NCBI GenBank assembly: GCA_965247775.1
Contig: OZ252031.1
Span: forward strand, 1,736,001 to 1,800,000
DNA length: 64,000 nt
DNA from: G965247775 sp965247775
GTDB taxonomy: Bacteria; Chloroflexota; Dehalococcoidia; Bin125
Direction of reading: 5' to 3'
The position numbers and the translations under genes are program-made. Shown piece after piece: positions 26,011 to 34,406 of the stretch. The notes under the pieces were generated by a model that did no database searches, had not been told where the DNA came from, and saw only the letters and a program-made list of their open reading frames with translations. Positions within the stretch are counted from its first letter, which is position 1. The number at the start of each line of letters is the position of its first letter.

Positions 26011-27321
26011 GTGGCGCTGGAGTCAGAGAACGGGCGTCAGGCGTCGTGGTTGCTGCTGCGGCGGATCTCCGACGGGGACGACGAGGCGCTGCGCGATCTG
26101 TACCGGGCGCACCATCGGCTGGCGTTCGCCCTGGCCATGCGGATGCTGGGGCGGGAGGACGCGGCGGAGGATGTGGTGCAGGAGGCGTTCCTGCAGGTCT
26201 GGCGCCACGCGGAGCGCTTCGACCCGGCGAAGGCGGGCTTCGCGACGTGGCTGGGGCGGATCGTGCGGAACCTCTGCATCGACCAGCTGCGGCGGAAATC
26301 GTCGCGGGGGGGCGAGGCGTTGGCGGACGTGGAGCGCTGGCTGGCCCCAGTGCCAGCGGTGGACGTGGCGGTGCTGGACCGGCTGCTGGTGCGAGAGGCG
26401 TTCCTGCGGGTGCCCCGCGAGGAGAGCGAGGTGCTGGAGCTGTCGTATTTCCAGGGGCTGACGCATCGGGAGATCGCGCCGGCGCTCGCGATCCCGGAAG
26501 GGACGGTGAAGTCGCGGATGCGCCTGGGGCTGCGCAAGATGCGGGCCTACCTGGAGGGGGATGTGGTTCGCGAGGAGGCGGGGGCGATGAGCGCGCGGCC
26601 GCCGCTCAGCCAGTCGGAGGCCCACGAACTCTTCGGGGCGTACGCGCTGGGGGTCCTGACGCCGAGTGAGGAGGAGGCGGTGCGAGAGGCGATCGCGCGG
26701 TGGCCCGAGGGTGCGGCGGAGCTGCAGGAGTTGATGGAGGCGTCGGCGTTGCTGCCGCTGGTGCCCGAGGACGCGGCGCGGCCGTCGCTGGCGCTGGAGG
26801 GGCGGCTGATCGCGGCGGCCCGGCAGGGGCGCAGTCACGGGCAGACGGTGGCGCGGGCGCGGCAGGGGATGGGCTGGTGGCGGCGACACGTGCCGCACAC
26901 GCTGGCGGCGGGATTCGCTGCCGCGGCGATCGCGCTGGGCCTGCTCTGGGCGGCGGATGAGGACCCGGTGGCGCAGGGGCGATGGCTGGAGCTGGAGAGG
27001 ACCGGATCGGTGGCGGCGGCGCAGGAGCCGGGCTGGGTGTATGTGACGGACTATCAAGAGGTTCCCGTGAGCTTGCTCTTCTGGCACGCGCCGCGGCCGC
27101 CGGCGGGAGAGGGGTACCAGCTGTTCCGCCTGCTGGACGACGGCAGCGCGGTGGGAGACCAGGTGGTGCGGCTGGACGCCGAGGGCAACGGGGTCCTCCA
27201 GATCGAGCGGCGGCCGGAGGAGGATCTGGTGGGCTTCGCGGTGGCGCTTATCGGGGACGAGGAGGCGCTGACGACGCTGCCCTCGCTCGAGGCGGTCGTA
27301 TTCGTGTTCGCCCCCCGCTAG
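26011..27321 (+). CDS. ECF sigma factor fused to its anti-sigma factor
   Basis: One uninterrupted frame of about 436 residues. Residues 1-185 are an ECF sigma-70 factor: region 2 'DAAEDVVQEAFLQVWRHAER' with 'GFATWLGRIVRNLCIDQLRR', region 4 'LSYFQGLTHREIAPALAIPE' with 'GTVKSRMRLGLRKM'. From residue 193 follows an RskA/anti-sigma-K type protein: an N-terminal helical domain (AHELFGAYALGVLTPSEEEA) without zinc cysteines, one transmembrane helix (HTLAAGFAAAAIALGLLW) and an extracytoplasmic anti-sigma-K domain. In relatives these are two genes. An internal ribosome site and ATG (26587) may also give a separate anti-sigma protein. The start is uncertain. Confidence 0.85.
   Translation: MALESENGRQASWLLLRRISDGDDEALRDLYRAHHRLAFALAMRMLGREDAAEDVVQEAFLQVWRHAERFDPAKAGFATWLGRIVRNLCIDQLRRKSSRGGEALADVERWLAPVPAVDVAVLDRLLVREAFLRVPREESEVLELSYFQGLTHREIAPALAIPEGTVKSRMRLGLRKMRAYLEGDVVREEAGAMSARPPLSQSEAHELFGAYALGVLTPSEEEAVREAIARWPEGAAELQELMEASALLPLVPEDAARPSLALEGRLIAAARQGRSHGQTVARARQGMGWWRRHVPHTLAAGFAAAAIALGLLWAADEDPVAQGRWLELERTGSVAAAQEPGWVYVTDYQEVPVSLLFWHAPRPPAGEGYQLFRLLDDGSAVGDQVVRLDAEGNGVLQIERRPEEDLVGFAVALIGDEEALTTLPSLEAVVFVFAPR
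26572..26589 (+). promoter_or_regulatory. Internal ribosome binding site and ATG for the anti-sigma part
   Basis: GAGGAGG at 26572-26578 precedes ATG 26587 by eight bases, in the same frame as the sigma factor and exactly at the sigma/anti-sigma boundary. No stop codon separates the two halves, so both a fusion and a free anti-sigma factor could be made. Confidence 0.55.
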
Positions 27322-27425
27322 CGGCGCGGCTTGGGCCATGGTGAGGGGAGTGGTCCAGAAGGGGGGATTCCTGCGTATATCCCCACGACCGTCGGGCCAG
27401 CCGACCCACACAAGGAGGACGATCC

Positions 27426-28083
27426 GTGAGCGAACCAAAGTGGACCCGACTCGAGCGAGAGCGGCTGTCGCGCCGGGCGCTCCTGCGCTGGAGTGCGCGC
27501 CTGGGCGTGGGCGCGGCGGGCTTGGCCCTGGTGGGCTGCGGCGGCGACGACGACGTGGGTGCAACGGCGGCGCAGCCGGCAGCGGCGTCCGAGCCCGAGC
27601 CGGCGCCCCAGCCTCAACCGGAAGCGGAAGCGCCAGCCGAGCCGGCGGCCCAAGCGCAGCCGGAGCCCGAGCCCGAAGCGGCGCCGGAGCCGCCCGTGGT
27701 GGTGGAGCAGATCGTCCTGGCGGGCGCGGCGGGGAGCGTGACGCTGGGCAAGACGAGCGCCGGACCGGTGGACCTGGAGGGCTGGTTCCTCTGCAACATC
27801 CCCAACTATTGGCCCTTCCCGGCCGGGGTTCGAACTCGGCCCGGGCGAAACTGTGCGGATCGACCTGCCGGGCGGGGGCAGCGCGCAGCTAAGCGCGGGC
27901 GGGGTGGGCAGGTACGGGGACAGCGAGGCGGCGCTGTACCGCGATGGGAACTTCGGCAACAGCGATGGCATCGTGGGCTACGTGGGCTGGCGGGGCGGCA
28001 AGGGACGCAAGGGCGTCGCGCAGGCCGCCGGGATCTGGGGCGAGGGTGACGTGGACGCGGGGAGCGGCGACGCCATTGTGTGA
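27426..28083 (+). pseudogene. Tat lipoprotein with lamin-tail-like domain, frameshifted
   Basis: GTG 27426 has AAGGAGG nine bases upstream. The N terminus carries a twin-arginine signal (LSRRALLRWSARLG) ending in a lipobox LVGC, then a Glu/Pro/Ala linker and the start of a lamin-tail-like beta domain (GPVDLEGWFLCNIPNYWPFP). At the GGGG run near 27827 one extra G shifts the frame; the expected rest, 'FELGPGETVRIDLPGGG' to 'GYVGWRGGKGRKGVAQAAGI', is intact in the next frame and stops at 28083. It lies 104 bases after the sigma/anti-sigma gene and may be its target. It may be one slip from intact, or an assembly error. Confidence 0.7.
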
Positions 28084-28171
28084 ACCGGGACGGGGGAGGG
28101 CGCCGACGGCTGGCGATCCAATGAGCGGGCGCTGAGCGGTCGCCCCGGCGCAGGGGCCAGCAGCGGCGTTT

Positions 28172-28200
28172 CGGAGGCCCGGCAGCGCGCCGGGCCTCCG
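28172..28200. terminator. GC-rich hairpin between two genes
   Basis: CGGAGGCCCGGC and GCCGGGCCTCCG form a 12-bp perfect stem with a five-base loop, 89 bases after the lipoprotein stop. No U run follows, so intrinsic termination is possible but not certain. Confidence 0.5.
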
Positions 28201-28289
28201 TCGTCGGTGGTACCCTCCCGTCGTGCCGGTGGCGGGGGACTCGCGCGAGGCGGGGCCCGTAACGGCGGCGCGGAGGCAAGGAGGATCCG

Positions 28290-28817
28290 GTGGGCGACCC
28301 GAACAAGTACTTGGAGATCGAGCCGGCGTTCACGGGGGACGGGGTGCCGGTGCCGCCGTTCACGGATAACGAGCGAGCGAACCGGCTGCTCGGCCGGGAC
28401 TCCAACGCGCTGTTGATCGGGCTCGTGCTCGATCAGCAGATCTCGATGGAGAAGGCGTTCGGCGGGCCGTATGCACTGAGGCAGCGGCTCGGGCACCTGA
28501 ACCCACGCAAGATCGCGGCGATGCCGGAGGAGGAGTTCCTGGAGGTGATGCGGGAGTCGCCGGCGATCCATCGCTACTGGCGCAATATGGGCAAGCGGGT
28601 GCAGGACGCCTGCCGGGTGGTGGTGGAGGAGTACGGCGGCAAGGCGGAGAACATCTGGCTGGAGCAGCCGGACGCGCGCACGGTGATGAAGCGGATCGGG
28701 GTGGTGCCGGGGATCGGCCCGACGAAGCAGAAGCTGGCGATGCTGCTGCTGGGACGCTACTACGGGGCGGACATCCCGGGCTGGCGAGAAGCGGCGCCGA
28801 TCCTGGCGCCCGCCTAA
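28290..28817 (+). CDS. HhH-GPD superfamily protein (base-excision-repair-like)
   Basis: 175 residues from GTG 28290 with AAGGAGG seven bases upstream. 'SNALLIGLVLDQQISMEKAF' is the helix preceding the hairpin and 'MKRIGVVPGIGPTKQKLAML' is the helix-hairpin-helix (VPGIGPTK). It matches a family of short HhH-GPD proteins common in actinobacteria and Chloroflexota (TIGR03252-like). The catalytic Asp expected about 18 residues after the hairpin may be the D of 'YGADIPGW', but activity is unproven. Confidence 0.87.
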   Translation: MGDPNKYLEIEPAFTGDGVPVPPFTDNERANRLLGRDSNALLIGLVLDQQISMEKAFGGPYALRQRLGHLNPRKIAAMPEEEFLEVMRESPAIHRYWRNMGKRVQDACRVVVEEYGGKAENIWLEQPDARTVMKRIGVVPGIGPTKQKLAMLLLGRYYGADIPGWREAAPILAPA

Positions 28818-28839
28818 CCGCTGCGGAGGAGGAGCGCGC

Positions 28840-29571
28840 GTGCCGCCGCCGCCGCGTCGATCGGTGCGGCTGCTGCTGGTGCGACACGGGCAGGCCGGAG
28901 GCGCCGACGCGGGCTACGGGCCGGAGGCGCCGCTGACCGCCCAGGGGCGCCGGCAGGCAGGGCACGTGGCCGCGGCGCTGGCGGCGGCCGGGGTGGCGCA
29001 GCTGGTGTCCAGCCCTTACACGCGGGCGCAGCAGACGGCGGCGCTGAGCGCGGAGCGGCTGGGACAGCGGGTGCACTATGAGCCGCGGCTGGAGGAGTTC
29101 CGCATGGGGGACGAGGCGGAGTCGACGATCGAGGAGATCCTGACGGAGCAGCGCTACCTGCAGCTGTGGCGCCCGCACCACAGCCTGAGCACAGAGGGGG
29201 AGACGCTGGGGGCCTTCCAGGAGCGGGTCTCGGCGGCGTTGGAGGATCTCGTCCGCGCGTGGGAGGGGCCGGCGCCGCCGTGCGAGGCGGCGGAGGGCGC
29301 CAGCACGGCCACTCCCGGCGAAGGTACGGTGGCGGCACGGCGCATCGCGGTGTTCACGCACGGGGGGACGATCGCGGCGGCGATGCGGTGGGCCTTCGGG
29401 CTGACGCCGGCACATAACTGGCATGCGGACGTGGAGATCCACAACGCCTCCATCACGGAGATCGAGCACTGGCCGCAGGGGCGTCACCCGGCGGGGGCTC
29501 CCCATGCGACAGCGCTGCACCGGCTGAACGATGTGCGCCACCTGCCCGCGGAGCTGGTGACCGACTACTGA
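28840..29571 (+). CDS. Histidine phosphatase (phosphoglycerate mutase family)
   Basis: 243 residues from GTG 28840 with GGAGGAGG upstream. The catalytic RHG is in 'LLLVRHGQAGG' (His near residue 15), the second Arg in 'LVSSPYTRAQQTA', the acid Glu in 'RLEEFRMGDE' and the second His in 'IAVFTHGGTIAAAMRW'. It is a phosphomonoesterase of undefined substrate. It lies 22 bases after the HhH-GPD gene and 50 bases before PAC2, so it may be in one transcript with them. Confidence 0.92.
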   Translation: MPPPPRRSVRLLLVRHGQAGGADAGYGPEAPLTAQGRRQAGHVAAALAAAGVAQLVSSPYTRAQQTAALSAERLGQRVHYEPRLEEFRMGDEAESTIEEILTEQRYLQLWRPHHSLSTEGETLGAFQERVSAALEDLVRAWEGPAPPCEAAEGASTATPGEGTVAARRIAVFTHGGTIAAAMRWAFGLTPAHNWHADVEIHNASITEIEHWPQGRHPAGAPHATALHRLNDVRHLPAELVTDY

Positions 29572-29621
29572 GGCCCCGGCGAGGAGCGGGTGGGGCAGGG
29601 TGTGGGGGTATGCTGGCCGGC

Positions 29622-30536
29622 ATGAGCGCGATCACCTTCCACTACCGGCCGACGTTGCGGGATCCCGTACTGGTCCTGTCGTTCCTGGGCTGGAACGACG
29701 CGGCGGAGTCGGCGAGCGGGGTCCTGCGCTACCTGCGTCGACGAGCCCGCACCGAGATCTTCGCGGAAATCGATCCGGACGACTTTTTCGTCTTCACGGA
29801 GCAACGCCCACACGTGCGTCTGCGGGAGGGCGAGACGCGGGAAATCCGCTGGCCGCGGACGGACTTCACGCCGGCCCAACTGGCCAGCGCCGAGCACGAC
29901 CTGATCCTGGGGCTGGGGACGGAGCCCCACCTTCGCTGGCGGGCGTTCTCGGCGCTGGTGCTAGAGGTGGCGGAGGAGATGGGGGTGGAGGAGGTGGTGA
30001 CGGTCGGGGCGCTGCTGGCGGACACGCCACACACGCGCCCGGTGCCGCTTTCCGGTGGGGCGCACCCGGCGGAACGGATGCGGGAGCTGGGGTTCGAGCC
30101 GTCGAGTTATCAGGGACCGACGGGGATCGTGGGGGCGATCGGCGACCTCTGCCGGCGAAAGGACCTGCGCCACGTCAGTCTGTGGGCGAGTGTGCCGCAT
30201 TATGTCTCCGGCGGGCAGAATCCGCGCGCTAGCCAGGCGCTGCTGAGCAAGCTGAGCGAAATCTACGGCCTGGGGCTGGACCTGAACGACCTGGACGGCC
30301 GGGGGCGACGCTACGAGGCACAGGTGTCAGAGGCGCTGCAGGGCAACGAGGAGATGCAGGAGTACGTCGCGCGGCTGGAGGGTGCGGGCGGCGCCGAAGC
30401 GCAAGACCGCGAGGAGGGGAAGGAGCCGGCAGACGGCGAGGCGGAGGAGCCCCGGGCGGGGACGCCGCTGAGCAGTCGTGAGGCGCTGAAGGAGATCGAC
30501 CGGCTGCTGCGCGGGGGCGAGAGCGGCGGATCATGA
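29622..30536 (+). CDS. PAC2-family protein (second copy)
   Basis: 304 residues, homologous over its length to the protein at 17419: 'LVLSFLGWNDAAESASGVL' near residue 18, 'HDLILGLGTEPHLRWRAF', 'EEVVTVGALLADTPHTRPV', 'YQGPTGIVGAIGDLCRRKDL', 'VSLWASVPHYVSGG'. The acidic C-terminal tail is longer. Role unknown. ATG 29622 is chosen; a TATGCT box ends seven bases before it, compatible with a leaderless mRNA as for the first copy. The stop overlaps the next start as ATGA, so the MBL protein is translationally coupled. Confidence 0.9.
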   Translation: MSAITFHYRPTLRDPVLVLSFLGWNDAAESASGVLRYLRRRARTEIFAEIDPDDFFVFTEQRPHVRLREGETREIRWPRTDFTPAQLASAEHDLILGLGTEPHLRWRAFSALVLEVAEEMGVEEVVTVGALLADTPHTRPVPLSGGAHPAERMRELGFEPSSYQGPTGIVGAIGDLCRRKDLRHVSLWASVPHYVSGGQNPRASQALLSKLSEIYGLGLDLNDLDGRGRRYEAQVSEALQGNEEMQEYVARLEGAGGAEAQDREEGKEPADGEAEEPRAGTPLSSREALKEIDRLLRGGESGGS

Positions 30537-31351
30537 GGGGGGAGGGGGCGGCCCCGGACGAGGCGGATGTGAGGGACGGGGGCGCGCGCGCCGAGACGGA
30601 GACCACGGCGGCGGAGGATACGAGCGAGCCGTGCGTCAGCGAGATCGAGATCCGCGGGATCTTGGTCGGGCTGTTCCAAGAGAACTGCTGGGTGATCGGC
30701 AACCGGCGGACGGGGGAGGCGATCTGCATCGACCCCGGGGATCAGGCGGAGGACATCCTGCACCTGGCGAGCGAGATGGGGGTGCGGATCAAGCGGATCG
30801 CCAACTCGCATGGGCACCTGGACCATATCCTGGGGGTGCGCGGCATCCAAGCCAAGACGGGGGCGACGTTTCTGCTGCACCGGGACGACCTGGAGCTGTC
30901 GCGGACGGCGGCGGAGCAGGCGGCGCGCTTCGGGCTGGAGGCGGAGCCGGCACCGGAGCCGGACGCTTTCGTGCAGGACGGGGACGTGGTGGAAGTCGAG
31001 GGGGTGGCGCTGCAAGCGCTGCACACCCCCGGGCACACGGCGGGCAGCGTCAGCTACTACACGGAGGGGGTGCTGTTCAGCGGCGACACGCTCTTCCGGG
31101 GCAGCATCGGGCGCACGGACTTGCCGGGCGGGAGCTATGAGCAGGAGATGTCGAGCATCGTCGAGCGGCTGCTGCAGCTTCCCGACGAGACAACGGTGCT
31201 GCCGGGGCACATGCAGGAGACGACGATCGGCTTCGAGCGGGAGGAGAACCCCTTCATCGCCCAGGAGTTGGCGGTGCGCGGCGAGGCGTCGCCGGCCGCA
31301 GCGGAGGATGGGTGGCGGCGCTCGGCGTCGGGCCTGATCGTGCCCGACTAG
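30533..31351 (+). CDS. MBL-fold hydrolase (glyoxalase II-like)
   Basis: 272 residues. After a 35-residue acidic leader the metallo-beta-lactamase fold begins ('LVGLFQENCWVIGN'). The zinc motif is 'IANSHGHLDHILGV' (HxHxDH), with His in 'ALHTPGHTAGSVSYY', Asp in 'LFSGDTLFRGSIGRTDLPG' and the last His in 'TVLPGHMQET'. This is the hydroxyacylglutathione-hydrolase-like branch, which acts on thioesters. It overlaps the PAC2 gene by four bases, suggesting a joint task. The 233 bases downstream contain only a 26-codon unexplained open frame. Confidence 0.92.
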   Translation: MRGEGAAPDEADVRDGGARAETETTAAEDTSEPCVSEIEIRGILVGLFQENCWVIGNRRTGEAICIDPGDQAEDILHLASEMGVRIKRIANSHGHLDHILGVRGIQAKTGATFLLHRDDLELSRTAAEQAARFGLEAEPAPEPDAFVQDGDVVEVEGVALQALHTPGHTAGSVSYYTEGVLFSGDTLFRGSIGRTDLPGGSYEQEMSSIVERLLQLPDETTVLPGHMQETTIGFEREENPFIAQELAVRGEASPAAAEDGWRRSASGLIVPD

Positions 31352-31584
31352 GGCGTTGCCGGCGGAGCGCTTCGGGGCGGGGGGTCGGTGAACACGATCG
31401 CGCGGAGCGTCTGCATCGCGCCTTACGCGGAGCACGCGGAGGCGATCGAGGGAGCGCTGCGAACGTAGGGACCGCTGGTCCGGCCGGCAGCGGCGTATGG
31501 CACGACGTAGAGCACGAGCCACGGGGGCGCTAGCCTCCGTGTCGCGGGGGCGGCCTCCCGGCCGCCTCCGCCGCGGGAGATGGC

Positions 31585-32073
31585 ATGGCGGACGAGCCCC
31601 TGCGGGACGAGGACGAGAGCCTGATCACGCCGGCGATGCGGGCGGCGGTGGGGGTGGAGGACGCGCCGATCGTGATCCACATCTCCCGCGAACTCGTGCG
31701 TCGCATGGCCGAGGCGCTAGACGAAGACGACCCCGCGCTGCTGGCGGCCCTGGCGAGCGAAGAGTCGCAGCCCGAGGTGCCGCCCTGGGCGATCTTCACG
31801 CACTACTCCAAGTACCGGCCCGGCCGAGTGCCGGACGCGCCGGAACGGGGGCTGATGGCGGCGGACGAAATGACGCTGCGGGCACCGGTCCGGGTGGGGG
31901 ACACGTTGCGGGTCGTGCGGCGAGTCGCGGATGTGCAGGAACGCATTGGGGGACGGGTCGGGCACTCGCTCTTCGTGCACCATGAGTGGACCTACACCAA
32001 CCAGGACGGTGTGGAGGTGGCGCGCACCCGCCGCACCGTGACTTACTTCAAGGGAAAGCACACGGGCGAGTAG
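31585..32073 (+). CDS. MaoC N-terminal-domain protein (FAS1-like dehydratase), copy 1
   Basis: 162 residues. The hotdog fold is recognised from 'LRAPVRVGDTLRVVRRVADV' and 'GGRVGHSLFVHHEWTYTNQD' with 'RTRRTVTYFKGKHTGE'. It belongs to the half of two-part (R)-specific enoyl-CoA hydratases that lacks the catalytic Asp/His and pairs with a MaoC partner. One base separates it from a paralogue, and a third hotdog protein follows. Confidence 0.85.
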   Translation: MADEPLRDEDESLITPAMRAAVGVEDAPIVIHISRELVRRMAEALDEDDPALLAALASEESQPEVPPWAIFTHYSKYRPGRVPDAPERGLMAADEMTLRAPVRVGDTLRVVRRVADVQERIGGRVGHSLFVHHEWTYTNQDGVEVARTRRTVTYFKGKHTGE

Positions 32074-32074
32074 G

Positions 32075-32575
32075 GTGGCCGTCTCGCCGCTGCAGCGCGA
32101 GGACGCCGAGGACGCGGCCAGCTGGATCACGCCCGCGCTGGCGGCGGCGATCGGCGTGGAGGGCGCCGCGACCGTGGCCACGGTGGAGGCGGAGCTGGTG
32201 CGCCGGCTGGCCGTCGCCTTCGAGGAGGAGGACCCGAAGCTGACGCGGGCGCTGGCCGGGAACGACCGGAGCTACGCGCTCCCGCCCTGGGCGGTGCACA
32301 GCATCGCGCGGCCACAGGCGGTAGCGATCCCGGGCATCCGGTCTTGGGACTCGTTGCTGGCGGCAGAGGAGTTGCAGGTGCTGGGGGCGATGCGCTTGGA
32401 CGACCGAATCACGATCCGCTCGCAGCTGGCCGACGTGCAAGAACGGATCGGCGGGCGAGTGGGGCACTCGCTGTTCCTGATCCTGGAGTGGCGCTACTCC
32501 CAGGCGAGCGGCGCGGACGTGGCGCGTATCCGGCACACGCTGACGTACTTCCGGCAGCGACACACGGGGGAATAG
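32075..32575 (+). CDS. MaoC N-terminal-domain protein (FAS1-like dehydratase), copy 2
   Basis: 166 residues, clearly paralogous to the preceding gene: both have 'ADVQERIGGRVGHSLF', the same spacing and the ending 'RHTGE' or 'KHTGE'. The start GTG 32075 is one base after the previous stop TAG, and the pair is probably co-translated. Likely a subunit of a heteromeric enoyl-CoA hydratase; the acyl substrate is unknown. Confidence 0.83.
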   Translation: MAVSPLQREDAEDAASWITPALAAAIGVEGAATVATVEAELVRRLAVAFEEEDPKLTRALAGNDRSYALPPWAVHSIARPQAVAIPGIRSWDSLLAAEELQVLGAMRLDDRITIRSQLADVQERIGGRVGHSLFLILEWRYSQASGADVARIRHTLTYFRQRHTGE

Positions 32576-32577
32576 CC

Positions 32578-33018
32578 GTGGCGATGACATACGACGCGAT
32601 CGAAGAGGGGGCGGCGCTGCCGGAACAGGAGCGGATGCCGTCGCGGTTCAAGGTACTGCAGTTCATCGGGGCAGCCTGGCTGTGGGGGCCGCAGTTCGTC
32701 GATCCGGAGGCGGCGAAGAAGCTGGGCTTGCCGGGCCCGATCATCCCGGGGGCGGTCAAGCAGGCGTACTTCATGCAGTACATCACCAGCTGGCTGGGTC
32801 GCGACGGCTGGCGCTTCCGTCGCGTGCAGGTGTCGCATCGGCGGCCGGACTTGCAGGACGTGGCCATGACGCTGACGGGCACGGTCACGCGCAAGTACGA
32901 TCTGGACGGCGAGAAGTTGCTGGACCTGGAGCTGGAGATTCACAACGCGGAAGGTGAGCGCACCACGCGTGGGGCAGCCACGCTGGTGTTCGACGCGGAG
33001 CGTTCGCCTCGCGCCTAG
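32578..33018 (+). CDS. MaoC-like hotdog protein
   Basis: 146 residues from GTG 32578 (or ATG 32584), two bases after the previous stop. 'LGLPGPIIPGAVKQAYFMQY' is the hotdog helix; family members usually show a G-x-H at the active site here, which this protein lacks. 'LTGTVTRKYDLDGEKLLDLE' and 'NAEGERTTRGAATLVF' are the closing strands. It completes a three-gene hydratase cluster and overlaps the stop of the convergent TldE gene by four bases. Confidence 0.82.
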   Translation: MAMTYDAIEEGAALPEQERMPSRFKVLQFIGAAWLWGPQFVDPEAAKKLGLPGPIIPGAVKQAYFMQYITSWLGRDGWRFRRVQVSHRRPDLQDVAMTLTGTVTRKYDLDGEKLLDLELEIHNAEGERTTRGAATLVFDAERSPRA

Positions 33019-34406
33019 GCGCCACTGATCGTGAGCTGCGACATGCGCAGGGTGGGAGCGGCGCTGCCGCCGAACCACTGCAGGTCATCACCGACGGCAT
33101 TGATGGCGGCGAGCATGTCGAGGAGGTTGCCCGAGACGTTGATCTCGCTGACGGGCTCGGCGAGCTGGCCGTCGCGGATCCAGAGGCCTGCGGCGCCACG
33201 TGAGAAGTCGCCGGTGGTCACGTTGACGCCGAAGCCCATGAGCGTCGTCAGGTAGAGGCCATTCTCGACTCCGGCGATGATCGCCTCCGGGCTGGTCGCG
33301 CCGGGTTCCAGGAGGAGGTTGCCGGCGCCGATGCCGGGCAGGCCGCCGACGTCGCGCACGGCGGAGGCGGTGCTGCGCCGGCCGAGACGGCGCGCGTTGT
33401 AGGTGTCGAAGAGGAAGGTGCGGAAGACGCCACCCTCGACGAGAACGTTGCGGCGGGCGGCGATGCCCTCGCCGTCGAAGGGGCGGGAGCCGAGGCGGCC
33501 GGGCAGGAGGGGGTCGTCGACGACGGTGAGGAGCGGCGAGGCGACGGCCTGCCCTTCGCGATCGGCGAGGAAGGTAGCGCGGCGGTAGAGGGCCTCGCCG
33601 TCGGCGGCGCCGGCAATGGCGCCCAGCAGGGCGACAGCCTGCCGCGGCTCCCAGACGACCGGCGCCTGCTGGGTGGCGGCCTTGCCCGCGCCGAGCTGGC
33701 GCAGCGCGCGGGCGGCGGCCTCGCGGCCGACGGCGGCGGGGTCATCCAAGCGGTGCAGCTGACGCTCGGCGCTGAACCAGTAATCGTTGCGCAGGCGCCC
33801 GTCCTCCTCCGCGGCCATGACCTCGACACCGAGGGAGGCGGTGGTGCCGACGTAGCTGCCGCGGAAGCCGTTGCTGTCGGCGAGGGAGACCTCCGCGACG
33901 CGGGTGCTGCAGCTGCTGCCGCCGCTGTTGCGAATGCGGGAGTCCGCATCGAGCGCGGCCTGCTCGCAAGCGAGTGCGCGGTCAATGCGCTGGCGGACGT
34001 CGACGGTCTCGATGGCCTCGTCGAAGAGTTGCAGGCCGCCGGTCGAGGCTGGCGTGGCCTGGTGGGCGGGGTCGGGCAGGCCGGCGTGGGGGTCGGGCTC
34101 GGCGATGACGGCGAGGTCGAGCGCTTGGGCGACGATCTGGTCGAGGGCTTCGTCGGAGATGTCGGCGCTGGAGACAACGGCCTGGCGGCCGCCGAGGATC
34201 ACGCGCAGGCCGACGGAGCGGGAAGCGGCCTCCTCGATCGCCTCCACCTCCTGGAGCCGCACGGTGACGGAGGAATCGGTGGAGGCGACGGCGACGGCGT
34301 CGCACTGGAAGGAGGCGTCCCGGCCGCCGCCGGCGGCGCGGGCTTTCTCGACAACGCGGGCGGCGAGGTCGAGGGGGCGGGGGGGATCGGGGCTCTTGCG
34401 GCTCAC
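33015..34406 (-). CDS. pmbA: TldE/PmbA metalloprotease subunit
   Basis: 463 residues, usual for TldE. Typical stretches are 'ASRSVGLRVILGGRQAVVS' near residue 60, 'EDGRLRNDYWFSAERQLHRL', 'LVEGGVFRTFLFDTYNARRLG' and the C-terminal 'TGDFSRGAAGLWIRDGQL', 'EINVSGNLLDML'. TldE has no HExxxH; it forms a heterodimer with TldD that degrades unfolded peptides and matures some RiPP peptides. The start overlaps the TldD stop by four bases, so the two are co-translated. Note three bases of overlap with the convergent MaoC-like gene. Confidence 0.95.
   Translation of the reverse strand: MSRKSPDPPRPLDLAARVVEKARAAGGGRDASFQCDAVAVASTDSSVTVRLQEVEAIEEAASRSVGLRVILGGRQAVVSSADISDEALDQIVAQALDLAVIAEPDPHAGLPDPAHQATPASTGGLQLFDEAIETVDVRQRIDRALACEQAALDADSRIRNSGGSSCSTRVAEVSLADSNGFRGSYVGTTASLGVEVMAAEEDGRLRNDYWFSAERQLHRLDDPAAVGREAAARALRQLGAGKAATQQAPVVWEPRQAVALLGAIAGAADGEALYRRATFLADREGQAVASPLLTVVDDPLLPGRLGSRPFDGEGIAARRNVLVEGGVFRTFLFDTYNARRLGRRSTASAVRDVGGLPGIGAGNLLLEPGATSPEAIIAGVENGLYLTTLMGFGVNVTTGDFSRGAAGLWIRDGQLAEPVSEINVSGNLLDMLAAINAVGDDLQWFGGSAAPTLRMSQLTISGA

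Noticed and set aside
31387..31467. 26-codon frame starting GTG (NTIARSVCIAPYAEHAEAIE)
   Set aside because: Too short, no partner sequence around it and no recognisable family; perhaps a gene fragment but not supported.
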